Shown here piece by piece: positions 47,216 through 56,688 of a stretch of DNA of 64,000 bases. Under the pieces are notes generated by a model. The model did no database searches and was not told the origin of the DNA. It saw nothing but the letters and a program-made list of their open reading frames with translations. Numbering within the stretch: the stretch's first letter is position 1; every line of letters begins with the position of its first letter. The position numbers and the translations under genes are program-made. Source of the stretch: Streptococcus oralis. GTDB lineage: Bacteria > Bacillota > Bacilli > Lactobacillales > Streptococcaceae. The stretch spans positions 1,446,001 through 1,510,000 of the forward strand of contig NZ_CP066059.1 in the NCBI RefSeq assembly GCF_016127915.1. The letters run 5' to 3'.

Positions 47216-47239
47216 TTTAAAAAAGGAATGGGTGTTAAT

Positions 47240-47470
47240 ATGTTAAATGGGACTATGATTCAGCTTATACTCATTGCAATTTGTTGTGTGTACATTATTT
47301 TTAACACCAAGGCTGATAAAAACCCAAAGAGAGGATATCGTACAGCTTTGTACCTTTTCGTTATGGCTGGTATTATATCCTATATTATGAATTATCTGAA
47401 TTGGTTAGATTTTTTCTTACTGATAACTCCGATAATGTGTCTATTTAAATTTGAAGATAAATGGAGTTAG
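47240..47470 (+). CDS. Small membrane immunity-type protein (BlpL-like)
   Basis: 76 residues with three hydrophobic segments (IQLILIAICCVYIIF, ALYLFVMAGIISYIM, FFLLITPIMCLF) separated by basic loops. The start at 47240 gives a usable distance from AAGGA; the ATG at 47228 touches it. It lies 24 bp behind the BlpJ-like gene and is probably the immunity protein for the BlpIJ-like pair. Confidence 0.72.
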   Translation: MLNGTMIQLILIAICCVYIIFNTKADKNPKRGYRTALYLFVMAGIISYIMNYLNWLDFFLLITPIMCLFKFEDKWS

Positions 47471-47552
47471 CAACATTTGACACTTCAATAGGTTATTAAC
47501 TATCCTTTGGCTCATTGTCAACTGTAGTGAGTTGAAGAAAAGCTAAGATCGA

Positions 47553-47581
47553 GAAAGGACTAATTTCGTCCTTTCTTTTTT
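47553..47581 (+). terminator. Terminator after bacteriocin cluster
   Basis: Perfect GAAAGGAC/GTCCTTTC stem, 7-nt loop and T6. Confidence 0.9.
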
Positions 47582-47583
47582 GA

Positions 47584-47980
47584 GTACGACGGGCATGACG
47601 TTTATTTGATGTGTAAGTCCTCCGTGTGCACCCGCTACCGGTGAATTCAATAGCGATTCTCAAGCCCGACTATCGTGAGGTAGCGGGGAGAAGAAGGCAT
47701 AGCGAAATCATGGCTTAAAGAACAGTAGTAAGACACGTTTAGAGGATAAAGTGGCTTCACACTCTAAAGCACAAATAGGTATACCTAATCCATATATTTA
47801 AATCACGAGAGTGTACGAGAAAAGATGTACGATTTATCTATTGATGTGAGGTTCTGATGAGAGCTGAAAGCATGGTAACAACGAATCATGAGAAGTTAGT
47901 CAATCTTATAGTAGTCAGGAAAGTTCTATATTGGAAGTGGAGCGAAAGGTGAACAATTGAAAGTAGAATTGTCTGTTTTG
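47584..47980 (+). mobile_element. Group II intron remnant, 5' part only
   Basis: The text GTACGACGGGCATGACG, then TGTAAGTCCTCC and CCCGCTACC..GGTAGCGGG, resembles the 5' end and domain I of bacterial group II introns. It starts right after a terminator, the favoured target of class C introns. No reverse-transcriptase gene or catalytic domain V was recognised, and the 3' boundary is approximate. Likely a truncated dead copy. Confidence 0.55.
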
Positions 47981-48156
47981 ATTATTTGTTTGATAGGATG
48001 GTAGTATGAAAATATAAATGGTGACTATTCAGATCTATTTAATTTGTGCAGCTGGTGGGGGCTTATGGCCACATTAGAGGATTTAATTGGTATATAGAGT
48101 TATTAATCCAGGTATTTCTTTGAGTTTATACTCTCTATGCTGTATAGGAATACATC
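47981..48156. other. Degraded stretch before blpZ
   Basis: Includes a short open fragment encoding GDYSDLFNLCSWWGLMA-like text with stops on both sides and no start. Probably the debris of a blp gene interrupted by the intron event. No functional gene. Confidence 0.4.
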
Positions 48157-48405
48157 ATGTATAAACACTTATTTTTCCTAGATTCAAAAACCTTAGACTG
48201 GTTGACGCCCTATATTCTAGTCTTGGCTTCTGACACCATTGCCTTTAATGTTTTTGTGCTAACCTTTGTATCTGTTGTGATCTTTTATTTCCTAAATCCC
48301 ATGTTAGCTTTAATGGCTATATTCTTAGGGGCTGGTTATGTGGTCGGATTTTGGTTACTCAAATGGTTTGTTTTGGAAAGGCTAGAGCTAAAAGATGACG
48401 TGTAG
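48157..48405 (+). CDS. blpZ: BlpZ, small membrane protein
   Basis: 82 residues with two membrane segments (about 20-48 and 51-72) and an acidic end ELKDDV. Matches my recall of pneumococcal BlpZ, a putative immunity protein at the end of the blp locus. No clear ribosome site or BlpR box nearby, so expression may be low or come from upstream. Confidence 0.8.
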   Translation: MYKHLFFLDSKTLDWLTPYILVLASDTIAFNVFVLTFVSVVIFYFLNPMLALMAIFLGAGYVVGFWLLKWFVLERLELKDDV

Positions 48406-48435
48406 GGAAGTCTGTTTGGTGGGGAGGATAGTTTT

Positions 48436-49047
48436 ATGAGAATTTTTAATAAATGTCATGCCTTATTTTTTGGATTTTTAGTATTTGTAATCGTTGATGC
48501 AGCGGGGTATTCCATCAATCAAGGGAATTATTTTCAACACCAGTACACATTCATTCTTATAAAGAGTCTCTTGCTTTTCCTTAGTTTTGTCTATGCGAGA
48601 TGGTTCGATATGATTTCTTTTAGGATTTTAAGCAAGAAACAACTCTTGCTCTTCATTGGAATCTTTCTTCTTACGGTGCTGGTAAATATAGGCTATCATG
48701 CTTTTTTCTCAGTTGCTTCTGGTGCCTCGGCTCAACACCTTGAGGAAACGAGTAAAGGACTTTCGCTTTCCTTTATTATAAGTGTTACAGTTTTGGGACC
48801 AATCCAGGAGGAACTCATGTTCAGAGGACTTCTTCAGGGGGCTATATTTGAAAATTCTTGGTTAGGGCTTGTACTGACTTCCTCTCTCTTTTCTTTCATG
48901 CATGAACCTTACGATGTGCCTTCGTTTTTCTATTATCTACTTGGGGGCTTGTTGCTGGGCTTTGCTTATAAAAAGAGCCAAAATTTGTGGGTTTCTACTC
49001 TAGTCCACATGTCTTACAACAGTTTGCCACTTTTAACTTATTTCTAA
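48436..49047 (+). CDS. pncP: PncP, CPBP intramembrane protease
   Basis: 203 residues, several membrane segments. CPBP motifs: QEELMFRGLLQG (motif 1), FSFMHEPYD (motif 2) and HMSYNSLPLLTYF (motif 3). A second Abi-type protein in the locus, 30 bp after blpZ and with GGGGAGGA upstream. Likely protects against bacteriocins or processes membrane substrates; matches the terminal gene of the pneumococcal blp island. Confidence 0.85.
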   Translation: MRIFNKCHALFFGFLVFVIVDAAGYSINQGNYFQHQYTFILIKSLLLFLSFVYARWFDMISFRILSKKQLLLFIGIFLLTVLVNIGYHAFFSVASGASAQHLEETSKGLSLSFIISVTVLGPIQEELMFRGLLQGAIFENSWLGLVLTSSLFSFMHEPYDVPSFFYYLLGGLLLGFAYKKSQNLWVSTLVHMSYNSLPLLTYF

Positions 49048-49055
49048 AAATTATG

Positions 49056-49089
49056 AAAAGGTAAGCAGAAGACGGTGCTTGCCTTTTTT
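49056..49089 (+). terminator. Terminator of blpZ-pncP
   Basis: AAAAGGTAAGCA pairs with TGCTTGCCTTTT and is followed by Ts. Confidence 0.88.
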
Positions 49090-49209
49090 AAGCTATAATG
49101 ATAGCCTGAGCCAATTGAGATGCTTTTCTTTGAGAATCAGGTGTGGAGCGGTTGACGAATAGACCAAAAACTAGTAGAATAGTAAGGAAACTTTATACGG
49201 AGGAAAGAA

Positions 49210-50004
49210 ATGGACTTGGGTGATAATGAGCTAACGCTGACCCCTATCCCTGGGAAGAGCGGCAAAGCTTATATGGGAAGCTACCCTGATGGGAAGCGCG
49301 TCTTTGTAAAAATGAACACCTCTCCAATCCTACCTGGCCTAGCCAGAGAACAAATCGCTCCTCAATTACTATGGACTCGTCGTTTGTCAGATGGCCGTGA
49401 TATGTGTGCTCAGGAATGGCTGACGGGCAAAATCTTGACCCCTTACGATATGAATCGCAAGCAGATTATCAATATCTTGAACCGTCTCCACCGCTCGCGT
49501 CCCTTGATGAAGCAGTTGAGTCGTTTGGGATATACCATGGAAAAACCAGTTGATTTGTTGCGTTCTTGGAAACAAGAAGTACCAGAAATCTTGCAACAGA
49601 ATCACTACTTGAATAGTGTGATTGCTGAGCTAGGTAAGACGGTTCCAGGTTTTAGAGAAGACCATGCAACGATTGTGCACGGTGATCTTCGCCATAGTAA
49701 TTGGATTGAGACAGAGAGTGGACTCGTTTATCTAGTGGATTGGGATTCGGTTCGTCTGACGGATCGTATGTTTGATGTGGCGCATTTGCTATGCCACTAC
49801 ATTCCAGATCATCAGTGGCGTCAATGGTTGAGAGACTACGGCTATAAGTACAATCAGACAGTGTTAGATAAATTGTATTGGTATGGTCAGTATTCTTACT
49901 TGAACCAGATTGCCAAATACTGTGAAAATCAAGATTTAGACAATGTAAACCGGGAGATTTACGCCTTGCGCGTCTTCCGTGACAAGTATGGAAAGAAGAG
50001 ATGA
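49210..50004 (+). CDS. ccrZ: Cell-cycle regulator CcrZ
   Basis: 264 residues of the choline/aminoglycoside kinase fold. Brenner-like motifs: HGDLRHSNW (catalytic loop) and [20 protein letters not shown] (Mg-binding). In S. pneumoniae and Bacillus the orthologue (formerly YtmP) ties FtsZ-ring assembly to the timing of DnaA-driven replication; it phosphorylates ribose-type substrates. GGAGG at -11. Overlaps trmB by 4 bp (ATGA). Confidence 0.93.
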   Translation: MDLGDNELTLTPIPGKSGKAYMGSYPDGKRVFVKMNTSPILPGLAREQIAPQLLWTRRLSDGRDMCAQEWLTGKILTPYDMNRKQIINILNRLHRSRPLMKQLSRLGYTMEKPVDLLRSWKQEVPEILQQNHYLNSVIAELGKTVPGFREDHATIVHGDLRHSNWIETESGLVYLVDWDSVRLTDRMFDVAHLLCHYIPDHQWRQWLRDYGYKYNQTVLDKLYWYGQYSYLNQIAKYCENQDLDNVNREIYALRVFRDKYGKKR

Positions 50005-50636
50005 GAGTTAGAAATCGTAAAGGGGCGACAGAATTACTAGAGGCCAATCCTCAGTATGTGGTCCTCAATCCCTTGGAAGCTAAAGGGAAATGGCGAGACT
50101 TGTTTGGAAATGATCATCCTATTCATGTAGAGGTTGGAAGTGGGAAAGGGGCCTTCGTATCAGGAATGGCCAAGCAAAATCCTGACATCAACTACATCGG
50201 GATTGACATTCAAAAGTCGGTATTGAGTTATGCCTTAGACAAGGTGCTTGAAGTTGGAGTGCCAAATATCAAATTGCTGTGGGTAGATGGTTCAGATCTG
50301 ACTGACTACTTTGAAGACGGTGAGATTGACCGCCTCTATTTGAATTTTTCGGATCCTTGGCCCAAAAAGCGCCATGAAAAACGTCGTTTGACTTACAAGA
50401 GTTTCTTGGATACCTTCAAGCGCATCTTGCCTGAGAATGGGGAAATCCATTTCAAGACAGACAATCGTGGCTTGTTTGAGTACAGTCTAGTGAGCTTTTC
50501 TCAGTATGGGATGAAACTCAATGGTGTTTGGCTGGACTTGCATGCCAGTGATTTTGAAGGCAATGTCATGACAGAGTATGAGCAAAAATTCTCCAGCAAA
50601 GGTCAAGTGATCTACCGAGTTGAAGCAGAATTTTAA
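50001..50636 (+). CDS. trmB: tRNA (guanine-N7)-methyltransferase
   Basis: 211 residues. S-adenosylmethionine fold with [15 protein letters not shown] (motif I), GIDIQKSVL, and the TrmB signature [21 protein letters not shown]; the following [13 protein letters not shown] completes the family. Makes m7G46 in tRNAs. Coupled to ccrZ. Confidence 0.96.
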   Translation: MRVRNRKGATELLEANPQYVVLNPLEAKGKWRDLFGNDHPIHVEVGSGKGAFVSGMAKQNPDINYIGIDIQKSVLSYALDKVLEVGVPNIKLLWVDGSDLTDYFEDGEIDRLYLNFSDPWPKKRHEKRRLTYKSFLDTFKRILPENGEIHFKTDNRGLFEYSLVSFSQYGMKLNGVWLDLHASDFEGNVMTEYEQKFSSKGQVIYRVEAEF

Positions 50637-50673
50637 GAAATAGCTTGAAAACCAGCTGTTTGAGTGCTAATGC

Positions 50674-50702
50674 TTTACATAAATTGACAAACGTGCTATA
50701 CT
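50674..50702 (+). promoter_or_regulatory. Promoter of the rimP-nusA-infB operon
   Basis: TTTACA (50674-50679), 17-bp spacer, TATACT (50697-50702) with extended TG at 50694. Transcription should start near 50709. Confidence 0.75.
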
Positions 50703-50762
50703 GATAGTAAGAATATGAGAAAGAGAGGCGGGGAAATATCTTCGCCTCTTGCTTATGAGGAG

Positions 50763-51242
50763 GTGGACACAATCGCAACAATCGTAGAATTAGTCAGAGA
50801 AGTTGTAGAACCTGTCATTCAAGCGCCTTTCGAGCTCGTGGATATCGAGTATGGAAAGATTGGCAGTGACATGATTCTCAGTATTTTTGTAGATAAACCC
50901 GAAGGAATTACCTTGAACGACACGGCAGACCTGACAGAAATCATCAGTCCTGTCCTAGATACCATCAAGCCCGATCCCTTCCCAGAACAATATTTCCTAG
51001 AAATCACCAGTCCAGGCTTGGAACGCCCTTTGAAAACCAAGGATGCTGTCGCTGGAGCGGTTGGGAAATACATCCATGTCGGGCTCTACCAAGCCATCGA
51101 TAAACAAAAAGTCTTTGAAGGTACCTTGGTATCCTTTGAAGAGGATGAGTTGACTATGGAGTATATGGACAAGACACGTAAGAAAACCGTCCAAATTCCA
51201 TACAGTTTAGTATCAAAAGCACGTTTAGCAGTAAAATTATAG
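50763..51242 (+). CDS. rimP: Ribosome maturation factor RimP
   Basis: 159 residues; assists 30S subunit assembly. N-terminal alpha/beta domain ([41 protein letters not shown]), conserved [15 protein letters not shown], and a C-terminal SH3-like domain. The GTG at 50763 gives the length I recall for the family; the reading frame is open back to an ATG at 50715, but that codon would be almost leaderless. The ribosome site GAGGAG touches the GTG, so the exact start is unsettled. First gene of the nusA operon. Confidence 0.88.
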   Translation: MDTIATIVELVREVVEPVIQAPFELVDIEYGKIGSDMILSIFVDKPEGITLNDTADLTEIISPVLDTIKPDPFPEQYFLEITSPGLERPLKTKDAVAGAVGKYIHVGLYQAIDKQKVFEGTLVSFEEDELTMEYMDKTRKKTVQIPYSLVSKARLAVKL

Positions 51243-51284
51243 AAAAGAAAGGATAGCTTTTGAGGATTCAAAAGTGAAGAAAAC

Positions 51285-52421
51285 ATGAGTAAAGAAATGC
51301 TAGAGGCCTTCCGCATTTTGGAAGAAGACAAGGGAATCAAAAAAGAAGACATCATCGACGCAGTAGTAGAGTCGCTTCGTTCCGCTTATCGTAGACGCTA
51401 TGGTCAGTCAGATAGCGTAGCCATCGACTTTAATGAAAAGACTGGTGACTTTACTGTCTATACTGTTCGTGAAGTTGTAGATGAAGTATTTGATAGCCGT
51501 TTGGAAATCAGCTTGAAAGATGCCCTTGCCATTAATTCAGCCTATGAGCTTGGTGACAAAATCAAGTTTGAAGAAGCACCTGCTGAGTTTGGTCGTGTAG
51601 CAGCCCAATCTGCCAAACAAACCATCATGGAAAAAATGCGCAAGCAAACACGTGCCATCACTTACAATACTTATAAAGAACATGAACAAGAAATCATGTC
51701 TGGTACAGTAGAACGATTTGACAACCGCTTTATTTACGTCAACCTTGGCAGCATCGAAGCCCAATTATCAAAACAAGACCAAATTCCTGGAGAGGTGTTT
51801 GCTTCCCATGACCGTATCGAAGTCTACGTTTACAAGGTTGAAGACAACCCTCGTGGTGTCAATGTCTTTGTTAGCCGTAGCCATCCTGAAATGATCAAAC
51901 GCTTGATGGAGCAAGAAATTCCAGAAGTTTACGATGGAACTGTTGAAATCATGAGCGTAGCCCGCGAAGCTGGTGACCGTACGAAAGTTGCCGTTCGTAG
52001 CCACAATCCAAACGTGGACGCTATTGGGACAATCGTTGGACGTGGTGGTGCCAATATCAAGAAAATCACCAGCAAATTCCACCCAGCTCGTTACGATGCC
52101 AAGAGTGATCGTATGATTCCTGTCGAAGAAAACATTGACGTTATCGAGTGGGTAGCAGATCCAGCTGAGTTTATCTACAATGCCATCGCTCCTGCTGAGG
52201 TTGACCAAGTTATCTTTGATGAAAATGACAGCAAACGTGCCTTAGTCGTTGTGCCTGATAACAAGCTTTCTCTTGCTATCGGTCGTCGTGGACAAAACGT
52301 TCGCTTGGCGGCTCACTTGACGGGTTACCGTATCGATATCAAGTCTGCCAGTGAATTTGAAGCTATGGAAGAAGCAGGCCAAGTGGATTACGCAGCTGCG
52401 GACGAATTGATCGAAGAATAA
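51285..52421 (+). CDS. nusA: Transcription termination/antitermination factor NusA
   Basis: 378 residues. N-terminal RNA-polymerase-binding domain, S1 domain (ETVERFDNRFIYVNLG-like text near 135), then two KH domains with GACVGxRG-type motif TIVGRGGANIKKI and GRRGQNVRLAAHLTGYRIDI. Lacks the C-terminal acidic repeats of E. coli NusA, as is usual in Firmicutes. Modulates pausing and termination. Confidence 0.97.
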   Translation: MSKEMLEAFRILEEDKGIKKEDIIDAVVESLRSAYRRRYGQSDSVAIDFNEKTGDFTVYTVREVVDEVFDSRLEISLKDALAINSAYELGDKIKFEEAPAEFGRVAAQSAKQTIMEKMRKQTRAITYNTYKEHEQEIMSGTVERFDNRFIYVNLGSIEAQLSKQDQIPGEVFASHDRIEVYVYKVEDNPRGVNVFVSRSHPEMIKRLMEQEIPEVYDGTVEIMSVAREAGDRTKVAVRSHNPNVDAIGTIVGRGGANIKKITSKFHPARYDAKSDRMIPVEENIDVIEWVADPAEFIYNAIAPAEVDQVIFDENDSKRALVVVPDNKLSLAIGRRGQNVRLAAHLTGYRIDIKSASEFEAMEEAGQVDYAAADELIEE

Positions 52422-52442
52422 AAGCTGCTAGAGGAGGGAAAG

Positions 52443-52736
52443 ATGAAAACAAGAAAAATCCCTTTGCGCAAGTCTGTTGTATCCAACGAAGTGATTGATA
52501 AGCGTGATTTGCTCCGCATTGTCAAGAACAAAGAAGGGCAAGTCTTTATCGATCCGACAGGCAAGGCCAATGGTCGTGGCGCTTATATCAAGCTAGACAA
52601 CGCAGAAGCCCTAGAGGCCAAAAAGAAGAGAGTCTTTAACCGCAGCTTTAACATGGAAGTGGAAGAAAGCTTTTATGACGAGTTGATCGCCTATGTGGAT
52701 CACAAAGTGAAAAGAAGAGAGTTAGGACTTGAATAA
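52443..52736 (+). CDS. ylxR: YlxR, RNA-binding regulator
   Basis: 97 residues of the DUF448 family with KRDLLRIVKNKEG, DPTGKANGRGAYIKL (the GRGAY motif) and a basic end. The family binds RNase P RNA or acts in gene regulation in other Firmicutes. Ribosome site GAGGGAAAG. Overlaps ylxQ by 8 bp. Confidence 0.92.
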   Translation: MKTRKIPLRKSVVSNEVIDKRDLLRIVKNKEGQVFIDPTGKANGRGAYIKLDNAEALEAKKKRVFNRSFNMEVEESFYDELIAYVDHKVKRRELGLE

Positions 52737-53028
52737 GCAAAAGATAAGTAATCTCTTGGGACTTGCTCAACGAGCAGGCCGGATCATATCGGGTGAGGAA
52801 TTGGTGGTTAAAGCCATCCAAGACCAGAAAGCCAAGCTAGTCTTTCTAGCCCATGATGCTGGTCCTAATCTGACCAAGAAGATTCAAGATAAAAGTGACT
52901 ATTATCAAGTAGAAGTTATAACCGTGTTTTCAACACTGGAATTAAGCATAGCAGTCGGGAAACCGAGAAAGGTTTTGGCTGTGACAGATGCTGGATTTAC
53001 AAAGAAAATGAGGTCTCTTATGGAATAG
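52729..53028 (+). CDS. ylxQ: YlxQ, L7Ae-type ribosomal protein
   Basis: 99 residues of the L7Ae/L30e fold, a kink-turn RNA-binding protein: [60 protein letters not shown]. Starts with TTG at 52729, inside the end of ylxR, with AGAAGAGAG upstream. Co-translated in the nusA operon. Confidence 0.92.
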   Translation: MNKQKISNLLGLAQRAGRIISGEELVVKAIQDQKAKLVFLAHDAGPNLTKKIQDKSDYYQVEVITVFSTLELSIAVGKPRKVLAVTDAGFTKKMRSLME

Positions 53029-53044
53029 AAGAGGAGGACATGAT

Positions 53045-55831
53045 TTGTCTAAGAAAAGATTGTACGAAATCGCAAAAGAGCTTGGAAAAGAAAGTAAAGA
53101 AGTTGTAGCGCGTGCAAAAGAGTTGGGCTTGGATGTGAAAAGCCACTCATCGAGCGTGGAAGCTGCTGCTGCTGAACAAATCGCAGCTAGCTTTAAACCT
53201 GCACCTGCTCCTAAAGCAGAAGCAAAACCTGTAGCACCAAAAGCAAGTGTAGAAAAGAAAGCAGAAAAGCCTGTATCAGCTAAACCAGCTGCCGCTAAGG
53301 AAGAAAGCAAATCAGCTACACCTGCAGCTCCTAAGGAAGAAAAAGTAGTGGCCGCAAGACCACAGAGTCGAAACTTCAAGGCGGAGCGTGAGGCGCGTGC
53401 CAAAGAGCAGGCAGAGCGACGCAAACAAAACAAGGGCAACAACCGTGACCAACAACAAAACGGCAACCGTCAGAAAAACGATGGTCGTAATGGTGGCAAA
53501 CCTGGTCAAGGAAACCGCGACAATCGCCGATTTAACGACCAAGGGAAAAAACCACAAGGTCAAGGGAATCGTGGCAATGATCGCCGTCAGCAACAAGACT
53601 TCCAGCCAAAACAAGCTGGCCCACGTGTTGACTTTAAAGCCCGTGCAGCAGCCCTAAAAGCAGAGCAAAATGCAGAGTACGCACGCTCAAGCGAGGAGCG
53701 CTTCAAACAATCGCAAGCAGCCAAAGAAGCCTTGGCTCAAGCTAACAAACGCAAGGAGCCAGAGGAAATCTTTGAAGAAGCTGCTAAGCTAGCTGAACAA
53801 ACGCAGCCAGCTATAACAGTAGCTCCTGTAGCGAAAGAAGCGCCAGTGGATACACGTCGTAAAAAACAAGCTCGACCAGACAAAGAACGTGACGATTATG
53901 ATCACGAAGAAGATGGTCCTAGAAAACAACAAAAGAATCGAAGTAGTCAGAATCAAGTGAGAAATCAAAGAAATAGTAACTGGAATAACAACAAGAAAAA
54001 TAAAAAAGGGAACAAGCAAAACAACCGTAACCAGACTCCAAAACCTGTTACAGAGCGTAAGTTCCACGAATTGCCAACAGAATTTGAGTATACAGATGGT
54101 ATGACTGTTGCGGAAATCGCAAAACGTATTAAACGTGAACCAGCTGAAATCGTTAAGAAACTCTTTATGATGGGTGTGATGGCCACACAAAACCAATCCT
54201 TAGATGGAGAAACCATCGAACTCCTCATGGTGGATTACGGTATCGAAGCCAAACAAAAGGTTGAAGTGGATAATGCCGACATCGAACGTTTCTTTGTCGA
54301 AGATGGCTATCTTAATGAAGATGAATTGGTTGAGCGTCCACCAGTTGTAACCATCATGGGACACGTTGACCATGGTAAAACAACCCTTCTAGATACCCTT
54401 CGTAACTCTCGTGTTGCGACAGGTGAAGCAGGTGGTATCACTCAGCATATCGGTGCCTACCAAATCGTGGAAAATGGCAAGAAGATTACCTTCCTTGATA
54501 CACCAGGACACGCGGCTTTTACATCGATGCGTGCGCGTGGTGCATCTGTTACCGATATTACCATCTTGGTCGTGGCGGCCGATGACGGGGTTATGCCTCA
54601 GACTATCGAAGCCATCAACCACTCAAAAGCGGCCAACGTTCCAATCATCGTAGCTATCAACAAGATTGATAAACCAGGTGCCAACCCAGAACGCGTTATC
54701 GGTGAATTGGCTGAACACGGTGTTATGTCAACTGCCTGGGGTGGAGATTCTGAGTTTGTCGAAATCTCAGCTAAATTCAACCAAAACATTGATGAATTGT
54801 TGGAAACAGTCCTTCTTGTAGCTGAAATCCAAGAACTCAAGGCAGACCCAACAGTGCGTGCGATCGGTACCGTTATCGAAGCTCGCTTAGATAAAGGAAA
54901 AGGTGCGGTCGCAACCCTTCTTGTGCAACAAGGTACTTTGAATGTCCAAGATCCAATCGTTGTCGGAAATACCTTCGGTCGTGTCCGTGCTATGACCAAT
55001 GACCTTGGTCGTCGTGTTAAGGTTGCTGGACCATCAACACCAGTATCTATCACAGGTTTGAACGAAGCACCAATGGCGGGTGACCACTTTGTCGTTTACG
55101 AAGATGAAAAATCTGCGCGTGCAGCAGGTGAAGAACGTGCGAAACGTGCTCTTATGAAGCAACGTCAAGTAACTCAACGTGTCAGCCTTGAAAACCTCTT
55201 TGATACGCTTAAAGCAGGCGAGCTCAAGTCTGTTAACGTCATCATCAAGGCCGACGTACAAGGTTCAGTTGAAGCCCTTTCTGCCTCGCTTCAAAAGATC
55301 GATGTAGAAGGTGTCAAAGTTACCATCGTTCACTCAGCGGTCGGTGCCATCAACGAATCTGATGTGACTCTTGCAGAAGCTTCAAATGCCTTTATCATCG
55401 GTTTCAACGTGCGCCCTACACCACAAGCTCGTCAACAAGCAGAAGAAGATGATGTAGAAATCCGTCTCCACAGCATTATCTACAAGGTTATCGAAGAGAT
55501 GGAAGAAGCCATGAAAGGGATGCTTGACCCAGAATTTGAAGAAAAAGTTATCGGTGAGGCAGTTATCCGTGAAACCTTCAAGGTATCTAAAGTGGGAACC
55601 ATCGGTGGATTCATGGTTACGAGTGGTAAAGTTACCCGTGACTCTAAAGTCCGTGTTATCCGTGACGGTGTCGTTATCTATGACGGTGAACTTGCAAGCT
55701 TGAAACACTACAAAGACGACGTTAAAGAAGTTACAAACGGTCGTGAGGGTGGTCTCATGATTGAGGGCTACAATGATATCAAGACTGATGATGTGATTGA
55801 AGCTTATGTCATGGAAGAAATCAAACGTTAA
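53045..55831 (+). CDS. infB: Translation initiation factor IF-2
   Basis: 928 residues. Basic, low-complexity N-terminal region (about 55-330: Ala/Lys-rich then Asn/Gln/Arg-rich), then IF2_N, then the GTPase with [12 protein letters not shown] (P loop), DTPGHAAF (G3), NKID (G4), and C-terminal domains that bind fMet-tRNA. Starts with TTG after GAGGAGGACATGA. Guides initiator tRNA to the 30S subunit. The long Asn/Gln-rich segment is typical for streptococci. Confidence 0.98.
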   Translation: MSKKRLYEIAKELGKESKEVVARAKELGLDVKSHSSSVEAAAAEQIAASFKPAPAPKAEAKPVAPKASVEKKAEKPVSAKPAAAKEESKSATPAAPKEEKVVAARPQSRNFKAEREARAKEQAERRKQNKGNNRDQQQNGNRQKNDGRNGGKPGQGNRDNRRFNDQGKKPQGQGNRGNDRRQQQDFQPKQAGPRVDFKARAAALKAEQNAEYARSSEERFKQSQAAKEALAQANKRKEPEEIFEEAAKLAEQTQPAITVAPVAKEAPVDTRRKKQARPDKERDDYDHEEDGPRKQQKNRSSQNQVRNQRNSNWNNNKKNKKGNKQNNRNQTPKPVTERKFHELPTEFEYTDGMTVAEIAKRIKREPAEIVKKLFMMGVMATQNQSLDGETIELLMVDYGIEAKQKVEVDNADIERFFVEDGYLNEDELVERPPVVTIMGHVDHGKTTLLDTLRNSRVATGEAGGITQHIGAYQIVENGKKITFLDTPGHAAFTSMRARGASVTDITILVVAADDGVMPQTIEAINHSKAANVPIIVAINKIDKPGANPERVIGELAEHGVMSTAWGGDSEFVEISAKFNQNIDELLETVLLVAEIQELKADPTVRAIGTVIEARLDKGKGAVATLLVQQGTLNVQDPIVVGNTFGRVRAMTNDLGRRVKVAGPSTPVSITGLNEAPMAGDHFVVYEDEKSARAAGEERAKRALMKQRQVTQRVSLENLFDTLKAGELKSVNVIIKADVQGSVEALSASLQKIDVEGVKVTIVHSAVGAINESDVTLAEASNAFIIGFNVRPTPQARQQAEEDDVEIRLHSIIYKVIEEMEEAMKGMLDPEFEEKVIGEAVIRETFKVSKVGTIGGFMVTSGKVTRDSKVRVIRDGVVIYDGELASLKHYKDDVKEVTNGREGGLMIEGYNDIKTDDVIEAYVMEEIKR

Positions 55832-55838
55832 GATTTTT

Positions 55839-55972
55839 GCTCCTTTCTTAGGTGGTGAGGGACGCAAGCAAACCGATGGTTTCATTGCTTATTTTTGAAC
55901 CTAGAGTCTCAAAAATCCCCTGTGATGGGACTGATAAATCAGTTTCATCACTTTCACCACGGTGAAAGAAGC
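55839..55972. other. Structured intergenic element B (after infB)
   Basis: Same family as A, on the opposite strand. Outer GCTCCTTTC with GAAAGAAGC (55839-55847 with 55964-55972, one mismatch), GTGGTGA/TCACCAC (55852-55858 with 55954-55960), ATTTTTGA/TCAAAAAT (55891-55898 with 55909-55916), and a side hairpin GTGATG/CATCAC enclosing CTGAT/ATCAG (55922-55951). Minus-strand text CAGGGGATTTTTGAGAC matches element A. Confidence 0.68.
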
Positions 55973-55978
55973 GAACGA

Positions 55979-56008
55979 GTTCAAATTGAACTTCGTTTCA
56001 ATTTGAAC
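55979..56008 (+). terminator. Perfect hairpin between infB and rbfA
   Basis: GTTCAAATTGAA pairs perfectly with TTCAATTTGAAC around CTTCGT. There is no T run, so it may only partly stop transcription or mark an RNA end. Confidence 0.55.
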
Positions 56009-56081
56009 TGAAAATCAATAAGTTTAAAAATAGCTAGGTCTGCTGGCCTAGCTTTTGGTTCAAAGTAGAGAAAGGAATATC

Positions 56082-56432
56082 ATGGTAAATCATTTCCGTA
56101 CGGATCGTGTGGGCATGGAAATCAAGCGTGAAGTCAATGAGATTTTGCAAAAGAAAGTCCGTGATCCGCGTGTCCAAGGTGTGACCATCACAGATGTTCA
56201 GATGCTGGGTGACTTGTCTGTTGCCAAGGTTTACTACACCATTTTGAGTAACCTGGCTTCGGATAACCAAAAAGCTCAAATTGGGCTTGAGAAAGCAACT
56301 GGTACGATCAAACGTGAACTTGGTCGCAATTTGAAATTGTACAAAATCCCAGATTTAACCTTCGTCAAAGACGAGTCCATAGAATATGGAAACAAGATTG
56401 ACGCAATGCTACGCAATCTGGATAAGAACTAA
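56082..56432 (+). CDS. rbfA: Ribosome-binding factor A
   Basis: 116 residues with a KH-like fold: [47 protein letters not shown]. Needed for late 30S assembly. Start 56082 follows AGAAAGGAATATC; the upstream ATG at 56055 lies before that site. The last gene of the infB group, separated from infB by a structured spacer. A BOX element begins in its stop codon. Confidence 0.95.
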   Translation: MVNHFRTDRVGMEIKREVNEILQKKVRDPRVQGVTITDVQMLGDLSVAKVYYTILSNLASDNQKAQIGLEKATGTIKRELGRNLKLYKIPDLTFVKDESIEYGNKIDAMLRNLDKN

Positions 56433-56536
56433 TACTCTTCGAAAATCAAATTCAAACCATGTCAGCGTCGCCTTGCCGTACTCAAGTACAGCCTGCGGCT
56501 AGCTTCCTAGTTTGCTCTTTGATTTTCATTGAGTAT
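56432..56536 (+). repeat. BOX element (boxA-boxC)
   Basis: Starts in the rbfA stop codon (TAATACTCTTCG), contains GTCAGCGTCGCCTTGCCGTA, ends TTTCATTGAGTAT; no boxB. Confidence 0.92.
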
Positions 56537-56539
56537 AAG

Positions 56540-56563
56540 AAAGAGGGTCACCCCTCTTTTTTG
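56540..56563 (+). terminator. Terminator after rbfA
   Basis: AAAGAGGG/CCCTCTTT stem with T run, just behind the BOX element. Confidence 0.85.
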
Positions 56564-56688
56564 TTTCCAGAGCATGATTATTACTATTTGACGATGTATT
56601 CATCTGCTAAAAATCGGTTTAAAAAATTTGTAAATTTCAAATAGTATGATATGATAAAGTCTGATATGGATGAAAAACGGAGAGACAT

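Noticed and set aside
48003-48090. Possible extra bacteriocin fragment
   Set aside because: No start, no double-glycine leader, stops on both sides; treated as debris.
52942-54228. Several minus-strand frames over infB
   Set aside because: Caused by the low-complexity N-terminal coding of infB; no ribosome sites and no protein-like composition.
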